Of a stretch of 64,000 nucleotides of DNA, positions 25,671-33,553 are shown in pieces. The stretch covers positions 3,516,501 through 3,580,500 of the forward strand of contig NZ_JQNJ01000001.1 of assembly GCF_000745185.1 (NCBI RefSeq). Direction: 5' to 3'. Position 1 is the stretch's first letter. Every line of letters begins with the position of its first letter. The position numbers were made by a program, and so were the translations under genes. The notes under the pieces are model-generated. The model worked only from the letters and a program-made list of their open reading frames with translations, searched no databases and was not told where the DNA came from. Origin of the DNA: Muricauda sp. MAR_2010_75. Lineage in GTDB: Bacteria > Bacteroidota > Bacteroidia > Flavobacteriales > Flavobacteriaceae.

Positions 25671-25703
25671 TTTTGATATACAACCAAATAAACTTTAAGC
25701 AAC

Positions 25704-26459
25704 TTGGAACATCCGATTAAAATTTTAATTGTTGAGGACAACGTCATCATTGCTGATGACATGCAGTCCATGCTGGAAGAAATCGGCTATGAAATAGTGG
25801 ACAATGTCATTGTCTATGAACAAGCCGTGGAGGTATTGAAAAATAATCATGTTGACCTTGTGTTGATCGATATTATTTTGGCCTCTGATAAAACGGGTAT
25901 CGATTTAGGAAAACATATCAGGGAATCCTATAACATTCCCTTCATTTTTGTGACCTCAAACTCGGATAGGGCAACGGTTGAAAACGCAAAGACCGTAAAA
26001 CCTGATGGTTATTTGGTAAAACCTTTTGAGCAACAAGATCTATACACCTCTATAGAAATAGCACTCTCTAACTTCAACTACAACAAGAAAGGTGAAATTA
26101 AGGATGCCGATGGGGAAGAAGGCGAAAGCTTTACATCCAACTCTGTACTGAAGGATTCCATCTTTGTAAAAAAGCAACATCTCTATTACAGGATTCAGTT
26201 TACCGATATCCAATTCATCAAGGCAGACAATGTGTATTTGGAAGTGAACACGGCCGACAAAAAGTTTCTGGTTCGTTCCCCGCTCAAGGATTATTTGGAG
26301 AAATTGCCAAAGAATAAATTTTATAGAGCGCACAAATCCTACATTGTGAATGTGGACCATATAGACGCCATCAACTCAAAGGATATTATGATCAACAACA
26401 ACTTGATCCCAATATCCAAGGATTTTAAGGAGTTCATCCTTTCGTCGATGAACAGTTGA
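25704..26459 (+). CDS. LytTR family response regulator
   Basis: The 251-residue regulator has a receiver domain (about 5-120) with acidic pocket EDN, phospho-acceptor in LVLIDIILA (about residue 55) and lysine in YLVKPFEQQD (about 105). A LytTR DNA-binding domain follows (about 150-248, IQFIKADNVYLEV, then RAHKSYIVNVDHI). Start is TTG because a stop lies in frame just upstream. LytTR domains bind direct repeats of 9-10 bp with centres about 21 bp apart. Such repeats occur directly downstream, before the kinase gene, suggesting autoregulation. Confidence 0.92.
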   Translation: MEHPIKILIVEDNVIIADDMQSMLEEIGYEIVDNVIVYEQAVEVLKNNHVDLVLIDIILASDKTGIDLGKHIRESYNIPFIFVTSNSDRATVENAKTVKPDGYLVKPFEQQDLYTSIEIALSNFNYNKKGEIKDADGEEGESFTSNSVLKDSIFVKKQHLYYRIQFTDIQFIKADNVYLEVNTADKKFLVRSPLKDYLEKLPKNKFYRAHKSYIVNVDHIDAINSKDIMINNNLIPISKDFKEFILSSMNS

Positions 26460-26486
26460 GCACAAAAGAATTTTAAGAATAATAAG

Positions 26487-26511
26487 AGTGCCTTTAGGGG
26501 CACTTTTTTTA
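26487..26511 (+). terminator. Terminator of the response regulator transcript
   Basis: AGTGCC (26487-26492) pairs with GGCACT (26499-26504) and is followed by T residues, 28 bp after the regulator's stop codon. Confidence 0.75.
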
Positions 26512-26532
26512 TGCCACAAACTTTTCTAACGA

Positions 26533-26599
26533 ACTGACCACAATTTTTGAAAGGTTCACAACAATGTTTTTCCACTATGGCATGTCTGGTCTACTTTAG
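26533..26599 (+). promoter_or_regulatory. Putative LytTR operator and promoter of a small RNA
   Basis: GTTCACAACA at 26554 is preceded 21 bp earlier by a weaker copy, ACTGACCACA at 26533 (6 of 10 bases shared). A -7-like box TACTTTAG (one mismatch to TAnnTTTG) starts at 26592, 38 bp after the strong copy. The layout is the same as in the kinase promoter. Confidence 0.45.
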
Positions 26600-26605
26600 T
26601 AGTGT

Positions 26606-26682
26606 AAATAATTAGAAAGTAATTTTTTCATTTTCATATAGTGTTCTCGTAAAAGGGTCTTGTTAATAGCAAGGCCTTTTTT
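26606..26682 (+). ncRNA. Predicted small RNA (about 77 nt)
   Basis: The unit runs from about 7 nt after the -7-like box at 26592 to a terminator: AAGGGTCTTG (26653-26662) pairs over 10 bp (two G-U) with CAAGGCCTTT (26670-26679), followed by T residues. No protein frame longer than 15 codons lies inside. A terminator without an upstream gene is the main reason to propose an RNA. The existence of the transcript is inference. Confidence 0.45.
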
Positions 26683-26737
26683 GGTTTTAAAACTTTCCCC
26701 AATTCCATGAAATGCACAAAACATCGACAAAAGGTGC

Positions 26738-26825
26738 TTTGACATACCTCAGGATGCATTTCACAACAGAAATAGACTGTTTCACAACAATACTGAACAA
26801 GTCTGTCCCTTTGGATTTAATTTTG
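26738..26825 (+). promoter_or_regulatory. Putative LytTR operator and promoter of the histidine kinase gene
   Basis: TTTCACAACA is present exactly twice, at 26759 and 26780 (21 bp apart), with a weak third copy TTTGACATAC at 26738, again in register. A perfect -7 box TAATTTTG lies at 26818-26825. No -33 element is present at the expected place, as is common for activator-dependent promoters. Confidence 0.55.
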
Positions 26826-26986
26826 ACGCCAAACTAACGTTCTTTATATACCCCATACGTTGATTCCAAAGGTTGAATCAATAGATCCATCCAGCGCAGA
26901 AATCATCCTAGGGGAATAAAAATAAAGGGCACAAACAATCCAATAGATCTTCAAGAGATTCTTGGAGTACTATATATGGTAAATTA

Positions 26987-28948
26987 ATGGGACGTTACGT
27001 AAGATTTTTATTCACTATACTTTGTTTTGTTTTTCTTTCCAACGGTGCTGCACAATCCTTGTCAGAAGAGGAGCAGAGCGTTTTAAAGGAATTCCAGGAT
27101 ACCAACGCACCAAAAGATCGTTTCAATGTTTTTTTCAACTCCATTGACCGATACAATCAAAACTCGGCATACGACTGGTTGGATACCATCAAAATATACC
27201 TTTCCAACGCGCAAACCAGCAACGATACAACTGCGCAACGCTTATACCAAGTAATGCAGGCCCAGATCTACAACGATCTGGGTGAGTACGACAAGAGTAC
27301 CACTTTGGCCAAAGAGCTCTATGCCTTTAAGGATTCTTTGGATGTGGATTCGCAAAAAGCCGTCTTGGATGTTTTGGACGACAATTATGCCAACCTGCAA
27401 CTATTTGATAAACAGATAGAAATTAGGAAGCAAAAAAAGGAATTGGGCATTACAGACAACGTCTCTTTCTACGATATCTACAGTAACCTAGGGTTGTACC
27501 GGGTGGCTAGGAACCAATACATCATGGAGGTAAAGCCTACAATTGCCGATAATGATTCTTATGGACTGGCTAAATATCACAGCAAAGTGGGGAACTATCT
27601 TCGCCTTGATAATTCAGCACCAACTGCGTTGAGCGAATTGAAGAAAGCAAAAGCTTATTTGGACGTTTATCTCAACGACATATCCATTCAAAAAAGCGAA
27701 GACGAAATCTTTGAGAGCGATTTGCTTAAAGCTGAAATTGAAGGGAACATTGGAAAGTGCCATGTAATGTTGGGCGAATACGAACAGGCCATTCCACTTT
27801 TGGAAAGTAGCATTGAAGTATTGGACACCTCATCCAAGAACAGCCATAAAAGTGAGATGGTGGAAAACACGCTCTATTTGGCAGATGCCAATTTGCAATT
27901 GGACCGTTTTTTGGCAGCAAAACGAAACCTTGACATTGAGTTTGATAATATTGGAATCCAACAAGTAATAAAGCGAAACAGTTTGTTGGCTGCCTATTAT
28001 GACAGAGTGGAAAATTACAAGAATTCCGCAATGTACTACAAGCGCAATGAGCGCATTAAAGATTCCATGGCCCAAAAACAGTCCTCCATCATTAAGCAGC
28101 AGTTGGTGACCATTGTGGCCAATGAAGACTTGGAAAATTCACAACGCCTTATCGAGGAGCAAAAACGCATCAATGAGTTGGCTCGAAGTGAAATGAAGGC
28201 GAAGGATGAACGCATCAATCTGGTGTTTATCTCCCTTATTTTTACATTGCTCGGTTTTGCCGGTTTGGTCTATGCCTATTTAAAAAGTATCAAGAACCAA
28301 CGTTTGATCGCTGAACAAAAGCACATTATTGAAAATGCTCTGGTTGAAAAAGATTCGCTGCTCAAAGAAATCCATCACAGGGTAAAGAACAACCTGCAAA
28401 TGGTTTCCAGTTTGTTGAGTCTTCAAACCAAAAACACAAGGAGTAAGGCGGCCATTGAGGCATTGGAAGAGGGAAAAAGCAGGGTAAAGGCCATGGCATT
28501 GATACACCAAAAACTGTATCAGAACGATGATTTGTCCGTCATTGAGATGCAGGGCTACATTGAGAGTCTCATCAACAGTGTGCAGTCGGTCTACAAAAAG
28601 GGCGGACACAACATCAGCATTACTATTGATGCTGAAGGTACCGAATTGGACATTGATAGGGCAATTCCTTTTGGATTGATTTTGAATGAGTTGGTCTCCA
28701 ATTCTTTCAAATATGCATTTCCTGAAAATGATGAAAACGGCAAGATTTATATCCACCTACGTAAAAATGGGGACCAAGGCTATTTTGAATATACCGATAA
28801 TGGAATTGGCCTTCCCGAAGATACAGAGGAACGCACCCATTCTTCCATGGGAATCCGTTTGATGAACCGACTTGTAAACCAATTACAATCGAAGTTGAAC
28901 ATTGACAAAGAAGGTGAGGGCGTTCGTTTTTGGTTCAACTTTAGTTAA
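26987..28948 (+). CDS. Sensor histidine kinase with TPR sensor domain (HisKA_2/HWE-like)
   Basis: The 653-residue protein has a signal peptide (about 1-23), a periplasmic region with TPR-like helices (about 60-380), a membrane helix (about 406-428, LVFISLIFTLLGFAGLVYAYL), a coiled coil, and the kinase module. The phospho-acceptor box is KEIHHRVKNNLQMVSSLLSLQ (His about 466) and the ATPase has LNELVSNSFKYAF, DNGIGLP and GIRLMNRLV. This is the usual partner of LytTR regulators in Bacteroidota, and one lies 527 bp upstream. The input signal is unknown. Confidence 0.92.
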   Translation: MGRYVRFLFTILCFVFLSNGAAQSLSEEEQSVLKEFQDTNAPKDRFNVFFNSIDRYNQNSAYDWLDTIKIYLSNAQTSNDTTAQRLYQVMQAQIYNDLGEYDKSTTLAKELYAFKDSLDVDSQKAVLDVLDDNYANLQLFDKQIEIRKQKKELGITDNVSFYDIYSNLGLYRVARNQYIMEVKPTIADNDSYGLAKYHSKVGNYLRLDNSAPTALSELKKAKAYLDVYLNDISIQKSEDEIFESDLLKAEIEGNIGKCHVMLGEYEQAIPLLESSIEVLDTSSKNSHKSEMVENTLYLADANLQLDRFLAAKRNLDIEFDNIGIQQVIKRNSLLAAYYDRVENYKNSAMYYKRNERIKDSMAQKQSSIIKQQLVTIVANEDLENSQRLIEEQKRINELARSEMKAKDERINLVFISLIFTLLGFAGLVYAYLKSIKNQRLIAEQKHIIENALVEKDSLLKEIHHRVKNNLQMVSSLLSLQTKNTRSKAAIEALEEGKSRVKAMALIHQKLYQNDDLSVIEMQGYIESLINSVQSVYKKGGHNISITIDAEGTELDIDRAIPFGLILNELVSNSFKYAFPENDENGKIYIHLRKNGDQGYFEYTDNGIGLPEDTEERTHSSMGIRLMNRLVNQLQSKLNIDKEGEGVRFWFNFS

Positions 28949-28986
28949 ATAACATCCTAAAATATGGTTACATTTGAAACCATTGG

Positions 28987-30039
28987 ATGAAAGCTACCTA
29001 CAAAAAGTATATACTAAATTTTAAGGTGCCCAGTGGCACCTCACGTGGTGTTTTGACCCAAAAAGAGACCTGGTTTCTGTTGTTTCATGATGGGGACCAT
29101 TGTGGAATAGGGGAGTGCGGTGTTTTAAGAGGATTGAGTGTGGATGATGTGCCCGATTATGAAGAAAAATTGAAATGGGTCTGCGAGAATATTCACTTGG
29201 GGCAAGAACAATTGCTAAATAAACTGATACAATTTCCTTCCATTCAATTTGGGCTGGAACAAGCATTTTTATCACTGAAGTCCCAAAATCCATTTGAGCT
29301 GTTCCCGTCAGATTTCACTCAAAAAGAAGCTGCCATATTCATCAACGGACTCATTTGGATGGGAGATGAAGCCTTTATGCTGTCCCAATTGGAACAAAAA
29401 CTAAAGGATGGTTTTCAATGTATCAAAATGAAAATTGGGGCCATTGATTTCCCCACAGAGCTTTCCATCCTCAAAGCTATCCGAAACGACTTCACTCCAG
29501 ATGAAATTGAACTCCGGGTAGATGCCAATGGTGCTTTTTCACCAACTGATGCTTTGGAAAAGCTCCAGCAATTATCAAAATATCAACTCCACTCTATTGA
29601 ACAGCCCATCAAACCTAATCAGTGGGAACGTATGGCAGATCTATGCCAAAATACACCATTGCCCATTGCCTTGGATGAGGAATTGATCGGTATCTTTTCT
29701 GTAACGGAAAAGGAACAATTGCTACAAACCCTACAGCCACAATACATTATACTAAAACCAAGCTTAGTGGGTGGTTTTAATGGATGCGGGGAGTGGATTC
29801 AGTTGGCTGAAAAATATGATATTGGGTGGTGGATAACCAGTGCTTTGGAGAGTAATATAGGGCTCAATGCCATTGCCCAATGGACTTATATTTTGGGAAA
29901 TACCATGCCACAAGGTTTGGGCACCGGAAGTCTATACACCAACAATTTTGAAAGTCCGTTGGAGGTTTCAAAAGGGAAATTGTATTATAGAAACGACAAA
30001 CAGTGGAAATATAATTTAATTGAAAATCTATGTATATAG
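28987..30039 (+). CDS. menC: o-Succinylbenzoate synthase (enolase superfamily)
   Basis: The 350-residue enolase-superfamily enzyme has the barrel motifs CIKMKIG (base lysine), LRVDANGAF (metal Asp), SIEQPI (metal Glu), ALDEEL (metal Asp) and ILKPSLVGG (second lysine). It dehydrates SHCHC to o-succinylbenzoate. The position between the men genes and the MenE gene supports this rather than a dipeptide epimerase. It starts 38 bp after the kinase gene and overlaps the CPBP gene by 10 nt. Confidence 0.88.
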   Translation: MKATYKKYILNFKVPSGTSRGVLTQKETWFLLFHDGDHCGIGECGVLRGLSVDDVPDYEEKLKWVCENIHLGQEQLLNKLIQFPSIQFGLEQAFLSLKSQNPFELFPSDFTQKEAAIFINGLIWMGDEAFMLSQLEQKLKDGFQCIKMKIGAIDFPTELSILKAIRNDFTPDEIELRVDANGAFSPTDALEKLQQLSKYQLHSIEQPIKPNQWERMADLCQNTPLPIALDEELIGIFSVTEKEQLLQTLQPQYIILKPSLVGGFNGCGEWIQLAEKYDIGWWITSALESNIGLNAIAQWTYILGNTMPQGLGTGSLYTNNFESPLEVSKGKLYYRNDKQWKYNLIENLCI

Positions 30040-30968
30040 AACAAGGATATAAGGGAGACCTCGGCCTGTGGAAATATTTTGTCATCCCCACGTCGTTTAT
30101 CGCATTTATGGTAGCGAATTATATTGCCACTGTGAATTCTCCGGTCAGTGTGGAGGATACCATGCAACAGGTTATAGCGCAGTTTGGTTCCAATTTGGTG
30201 CTGATTATTCTTTTGTTTCCCCTGGCAGTTGGGTTATTTGTGGTTCTTGGATGGACATATATTGTTCATAAACAGTCCATCACCTCACTGACCACTTCGC
30301 GAAAGAAAATTGACTGGAGACGTATCTTTTTTTCATTTGGACTATGGACGGTCATCACAGTGCTTCTTGTGGGGATTGACATTTATTTTTCCCCGGATAG
30401 TTATGTACTGAATTTTGATTTGGTCAAATTTATCCCTTTGGCCATTATAGGCATTGTTTTGATTCCCATGCAGACCAGTTTTGAAGAATATTTGTTTAGG
30501 GGGCACATGATGCAAGGATTGGGCATTTTGGTAAAGAACAAATGGGTGCCGTTGATAGTTACGTCCGTTTTATTTGGGTCGATGCACATTGCCAACCCCG
30601 AAGTGGAGAAATTGGGTTTCGGAATCCTTATTTACTATATCGGAACAGGTTTTTTCTTGGGGATTTTGACTTTGATGGACGAAGGTTTGGAACTTGCCCT
30701 TGGTTTTCATGCAGCTAACAACCTTATCACCGCATTGTTGGTTACTGCAGATTGGACCGCTTTCCAGACCAATTCCATTTATAAAGACATTTCAGAACCA
30801 TCATTGGGATGGGATGCAGTGATTCCTGTGTTTGTTGTTTTCCCATTGTTGTTGTGGTTTTTTTCCAAGAAGTATGGTTGGAAAAACTGGAAAGACCGAT
30901 TATTTGGAAAAGTAATGACCAAAGAAGAATTTGTGGCCTTATCTGATGGAAAATCCAATTTGGCATAA
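30030..30968 (+). CDS. CPBP family intramembrane glutamic protease
   Basis: The 312-residue membrane protein has about eight helices and the CPBP (Rce1/Abi) motifs: FEEYLFRG (the Glu-Glu and Arg of EExxxR, about 151-158), FGSMHIANP (about 181-189) and ALGFHAANNLI (about 230-240). Members cleave membrane-bound substrates or act in bacteriocin resistance. It sits between menC and menE, overlapping both by 10-23 nt. The same order is found in other flavobacteria to my knowledge, but its function in this context is unknown. Confidence 0.9.
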   Translation: MYIEQGYKGDLGLWKYFVIPTSFIAFMVANYIATVNSPVSVEDTMQQVIAQFGSNLVLIILLFPLAVGLFVVLGWTYIVHKQSITSLTTSRKKIDWRRIFFSFGLWTVITVLLVGIDIYFSPDSYVLNFDLVKFIPLAIIGIVLIPMQTSFEEYLFRGHMMQGLGILVKNKWVPLIVTSVLFGSMHIANPEVEKLGFGILIYYIGTGFFLGILTLMDEGLELALGFHAANNLITALLVTADWTAFQTNSIYKDISEPSLGWDAVIPVFVVFPLLLWFFSKKYGWKNWKDRLFGKVMTKEEFVALSDGKSNLA

Positions 30969-32019
30969 TAGTCATCCACAGTTCCAACTCAATGGTGTTC
31001 CGTACGATTTGGAAGACCTTAAGGAGATTGGATATAGTATGGTCAAGGAAGGAGACCCTTTTGAGGTTTCTATTGGGGATTTTATCTTGGATTGGACCTC
31101 ATATAGCCCAACATTGGAAGTATTCACTTCGGGATCTACCGGAAAGCCAAAAAAAATTGTCTTGCAGAAGGAGCACATGGTCAATTCGGCCTTGGCCACA
31201 GGGGAATACTTCAATCTAAAACCCGCCAATACAGCTTTATTGTGTCTTCCTTGTTCTGGAATTGCAGGAAAAATGATGTTGGTCCGAGCCATGGTCTTGG
31301 GTTTGCATTTGGATTATGTAGCACCCTCATCAACCCCATTGACAACTAATGATAAGCCGTATGATTTTGTGGCGATGGTACCGTTACAAGTTCAAAATTC
31401 ATTAAAACAGTTGCATAGGATAAAAACATTGATCATTGGCGGAGCGCCGGTAGCTATTGCTTTGCAGAACAAGTTAAAAGCCCCATCAACCAACAGTTAT
31501 GAAACTTACGGCATGACGGAGACCATTACCCATATCGCCGTTAAAAAAATAGGCATTGGCTCCATTGACTATTTTGAGACCTTGCCCAATATTTCAGTTA
31601 CCCAAGATGATAGGGGCTGTTTGGTCATTGATGCCCCAAAAATTTCGGATACCAAAATAGTGACCAACGATTTGGTGGAATTGGTCACTGAAAATCAATT
31701 TAAATGGTTGGGGCGTTATGATTCCATTATCAATTCCGGAGGCATTAAATTGATTCCCGAACAAATCGAAAAAAAACTGTCTACCATTATTAGTTCGCGA
31801 TTTTTTGTAGCAGGACTTCCCGATGATGCTTTGGGTCAAAAATTGGTTTTGGTCATAGAGGAATCTAAAGTTGATTCCCAAAAGGTACTCGACAAAATCA
31901 AAACTTTAAAAGGAATCCAAAAATACGAAGTGCCCAAAGAGGTCCACGTATTAAAACCTTTTATCGAAACCAAAACTGGAAAAATCCAACGTGAAAAAAT
32001 AATGCAGCAAATACGGTAA
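30946..32019 (+). CDS. menE: o-Succinylbenzoate-CoA ligase (AMP-binding)
   Basis: I start at ATG 30946 (357 aa), which overlaps the CPBP gene by 23 nt. The AMP-binding core is evident: FTSGSTGKPKKIVL (about 62-75), YETYGMTETITHIA (about 185-198), WLGRYDSIINSGGIKLIPEQIE (about 251-272) and the C-terminal lysine in ETKTGKIQREKI. The protein is shorter than most acyl-CoA ligases, as is usual for Bacteroidota MenE. It activates o-succinylbenzoate. Confidence 0.9.
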   Translation: MENPIWHNSHPQFQLNGVPYDLEDLKEIGYSMVKEGDPFEVSIGDFILDWTSYSPTLEVFTSGSTGKPKKIVLQKEHMVNSALATGEYFNLKPANTALLCLPCSGIAGKMMLVRAMVLGLHLDYVAPSSTPLTTNDKPYDFVAMVPLQVQNSLKQLHRIKTLIIGGAPVAIALQNKLKAPSTNSYETYGMTETITHIAVKKIGIGSIDYFETLPNISVTQDDRGCLVIDAPKISDTKIVTNDLVELVTENQFKWLGRYDSIINSGGIKLIPEQIEKKLSTIISSRFFVAGLPDDALGQKLVLVIEESKVDSQKVLDKIKTLKGIQKYEVPKEVHVLKPFIETKTGKIQREKIMQQIR

Positions 32020-32051
32020 GTTTTGTATTTTGAACGGATAAATAAAACTAC

Positions 32052-33398
32052 ATGAAACAACTAACGTTATTTTTTGCATTCTTTACCATTTTCCTTACCA
32101 ATGCCCAGCAAATCCTTCCGGAAGTGGAACGTGCCAGAGTTGTGGATGAAATCCTCGAGGAACGGTTCAATGTCCTCCTCCCAAAGCTTATGGATGACAC
32201 AGGGATTGATATGTGGGTGCTTATTTCAAGAGAGTACAATGAAGACCCTGTGCTGCGAACCATGCTTCCAGCCACTTGGTTGAATGCCAGAAGACGAACC
32301 ATCCTTCTTTTTTATCGGAACAAGGAAAAAAATACCATAGATAAATTGGCGGTGGCCCGTTATAATATTGGTAAAAGTATTGTTTCAGCCTGGGATAAGG
32401 AAAAAGAGCCTGATCAGTGGAAACGGTTGATGCAATTGATTGAAGAGCGAAATCCCAAGAAAATTGCCCTCAATTTTTCCAAAGACCATAATATTGCTGA
32501 TGGTCTGGATAAGACGGATTATGATGAATTCATGGCTAATCTTCCCAAGAAGCAGCATTCCAAAGTACAAACGGCAGAACAATTGGCGGTTCGTTGGATT
32601 GAAACACGTACAGAACGTGAAATGATAATTTTTGACCAGTTGGTGGACATTACCCACGATATTATTGCCGAGGCTTTTTCTGAAAAGGTCATCACCCCAG
32701 GAATTACAACAACTACCGAAGTGGAATGGTGGATGCGACAAAAGGTAACCGATTTGGGGTTGGAAACCTGGTTCCACCCAACAGTAGACATACAGCGTAC
32801 GAGTGAAGAATTGGTAAGTCATCTGTATTCCTTTTCAGGCCGGCCGGATGATTTGGTGATCATGCCGGGTGATTTATTGCACTGCGATTTTGGAATTACC
32901 TATCTCCGTCTGAACACCGATTGCCAAGAGTTGGCCTATGTGCTAAAACCGGAAGAGACCGAAGCCCCTTCCTTTTTAGTGAATGCCCTCTACGATGGCA
33001 ACCGTGTGCAGGATTTCCTGACCACAAACATGATCCAAGGAAGAACAGGGAATGAAATTTTGGCCAAATCCCTGCAAGAAGCCAAGAATGCAGGATTGCA
33101 ACCTGCCATTTACACCCATCCTTTGGGAATGTATGGACACTCCGCGGGATCCACCATTGGTATGTGGGATTCCCAAGATGGTGTAATGAAGGATGATGGT
33201 GAAAACTATCCACTTAACCCAAATACCTGTTACGCTATTGAGTTGAATGCCACGGTGAACATCCCGGAATGGAACCGGGATATTCGAATTATGCTGGAAG
33301 AGCCGGGGTTTTTTGGTGAAGACGGATTTAGATACATCAACGGAAGACAAACGGAATTGCTATTGATTCCAAGGGTGAAACCACAGCAAGGGTACTAA
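32052..33398 (+). CDS. M24 family metallopeptidase (Xaa-Pro aminopeptidase-like), exported
   Basis: The 448-residue protein has a signal peptide (about 1-18), a creatinase-N-like domain (about 25-175) and a pita-bread M24 domain (about 190-440). Metal ligands are in LLHCDFGITYLRLNTD (two Asp), THPLGMYGHSAG (His), AIELNATVNIPE (Glu) and IMLEEPG (Glu). The family removes residues N-terminal to proline. It lies 32 bp after menE; co-transcription is possible, but the role is unrelated. Confidence 0.88.
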   Translation: MKQLTLFFAFFTIFLTNAQQILPEVERARVVDEILEERFNVLLPKLMDDTGIDMWVLISREYNEDPVLRTMLPATWLNARRRTILLFYRNKEKNTIDKLAVARYNIGKSIVSAWDKEKEPDQWKRLMQLIEERNPKKIALNFSKDHNIADGLDKTDYDEFMANLPKKQHSKVQTAEQLAVRWIETRTEREMIIFDQLVDITHDIIAEAFSEKVITPGITTTTEVEWWMRQKVTDLGLETWFHPTVDIQRTSEELVSHLYSFSGRPDDLVIMPGDLLHCDFGITYLRLNTDCQELAYVLKPEETEAPSFLVNALYDGNRVQDFLTTNMIQGRTGNEILAKSLQEAKNAGLQPAIYTHPLGMYGHSAGSTIGMWDSQDGVMKDDGENYPLNPNTCYAIELNATVNIPEWNRDIRIMLEEPGFFGEDGFRYINGRQTELLLIPRVKPQQGY

Positions 33399-33553
33399 CC
33401 AAAGAAACTACTTTAGATGTCTATTTCTTACAATTATAGTTGGTCTGGGGTGGTTAGATTAGTATCTGGTATAGAATAGGTTACTTGTTTATTGTGATAT
33501 TATCATATAGATTTTATCAGTATCTTGTAGGAAAGAACTTAAACACAGCCATT

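Larger units (their letters stand above)
26460..26986 (+). promoter_or_regulatory. Intergenic regulatory region between response regulator and histidine kinase
   Basis: This 527-bp gap holds no protein gene. In order it contains the regulator's terminator (26487-26511), a first pair of 21-bp-spaced repeats (26533 and 26554) with a -7-like box at 26592, a second terminator (26653-26682), and a second set of repeats (26738 weak, 26759 and 26780). A perfect -7 box follows at 26818, and then a leader of about 155 nt to the kinase ATG. It reads like two regulated promoters, one for a small RNA and one for the kinase. Confidence 0.6.
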
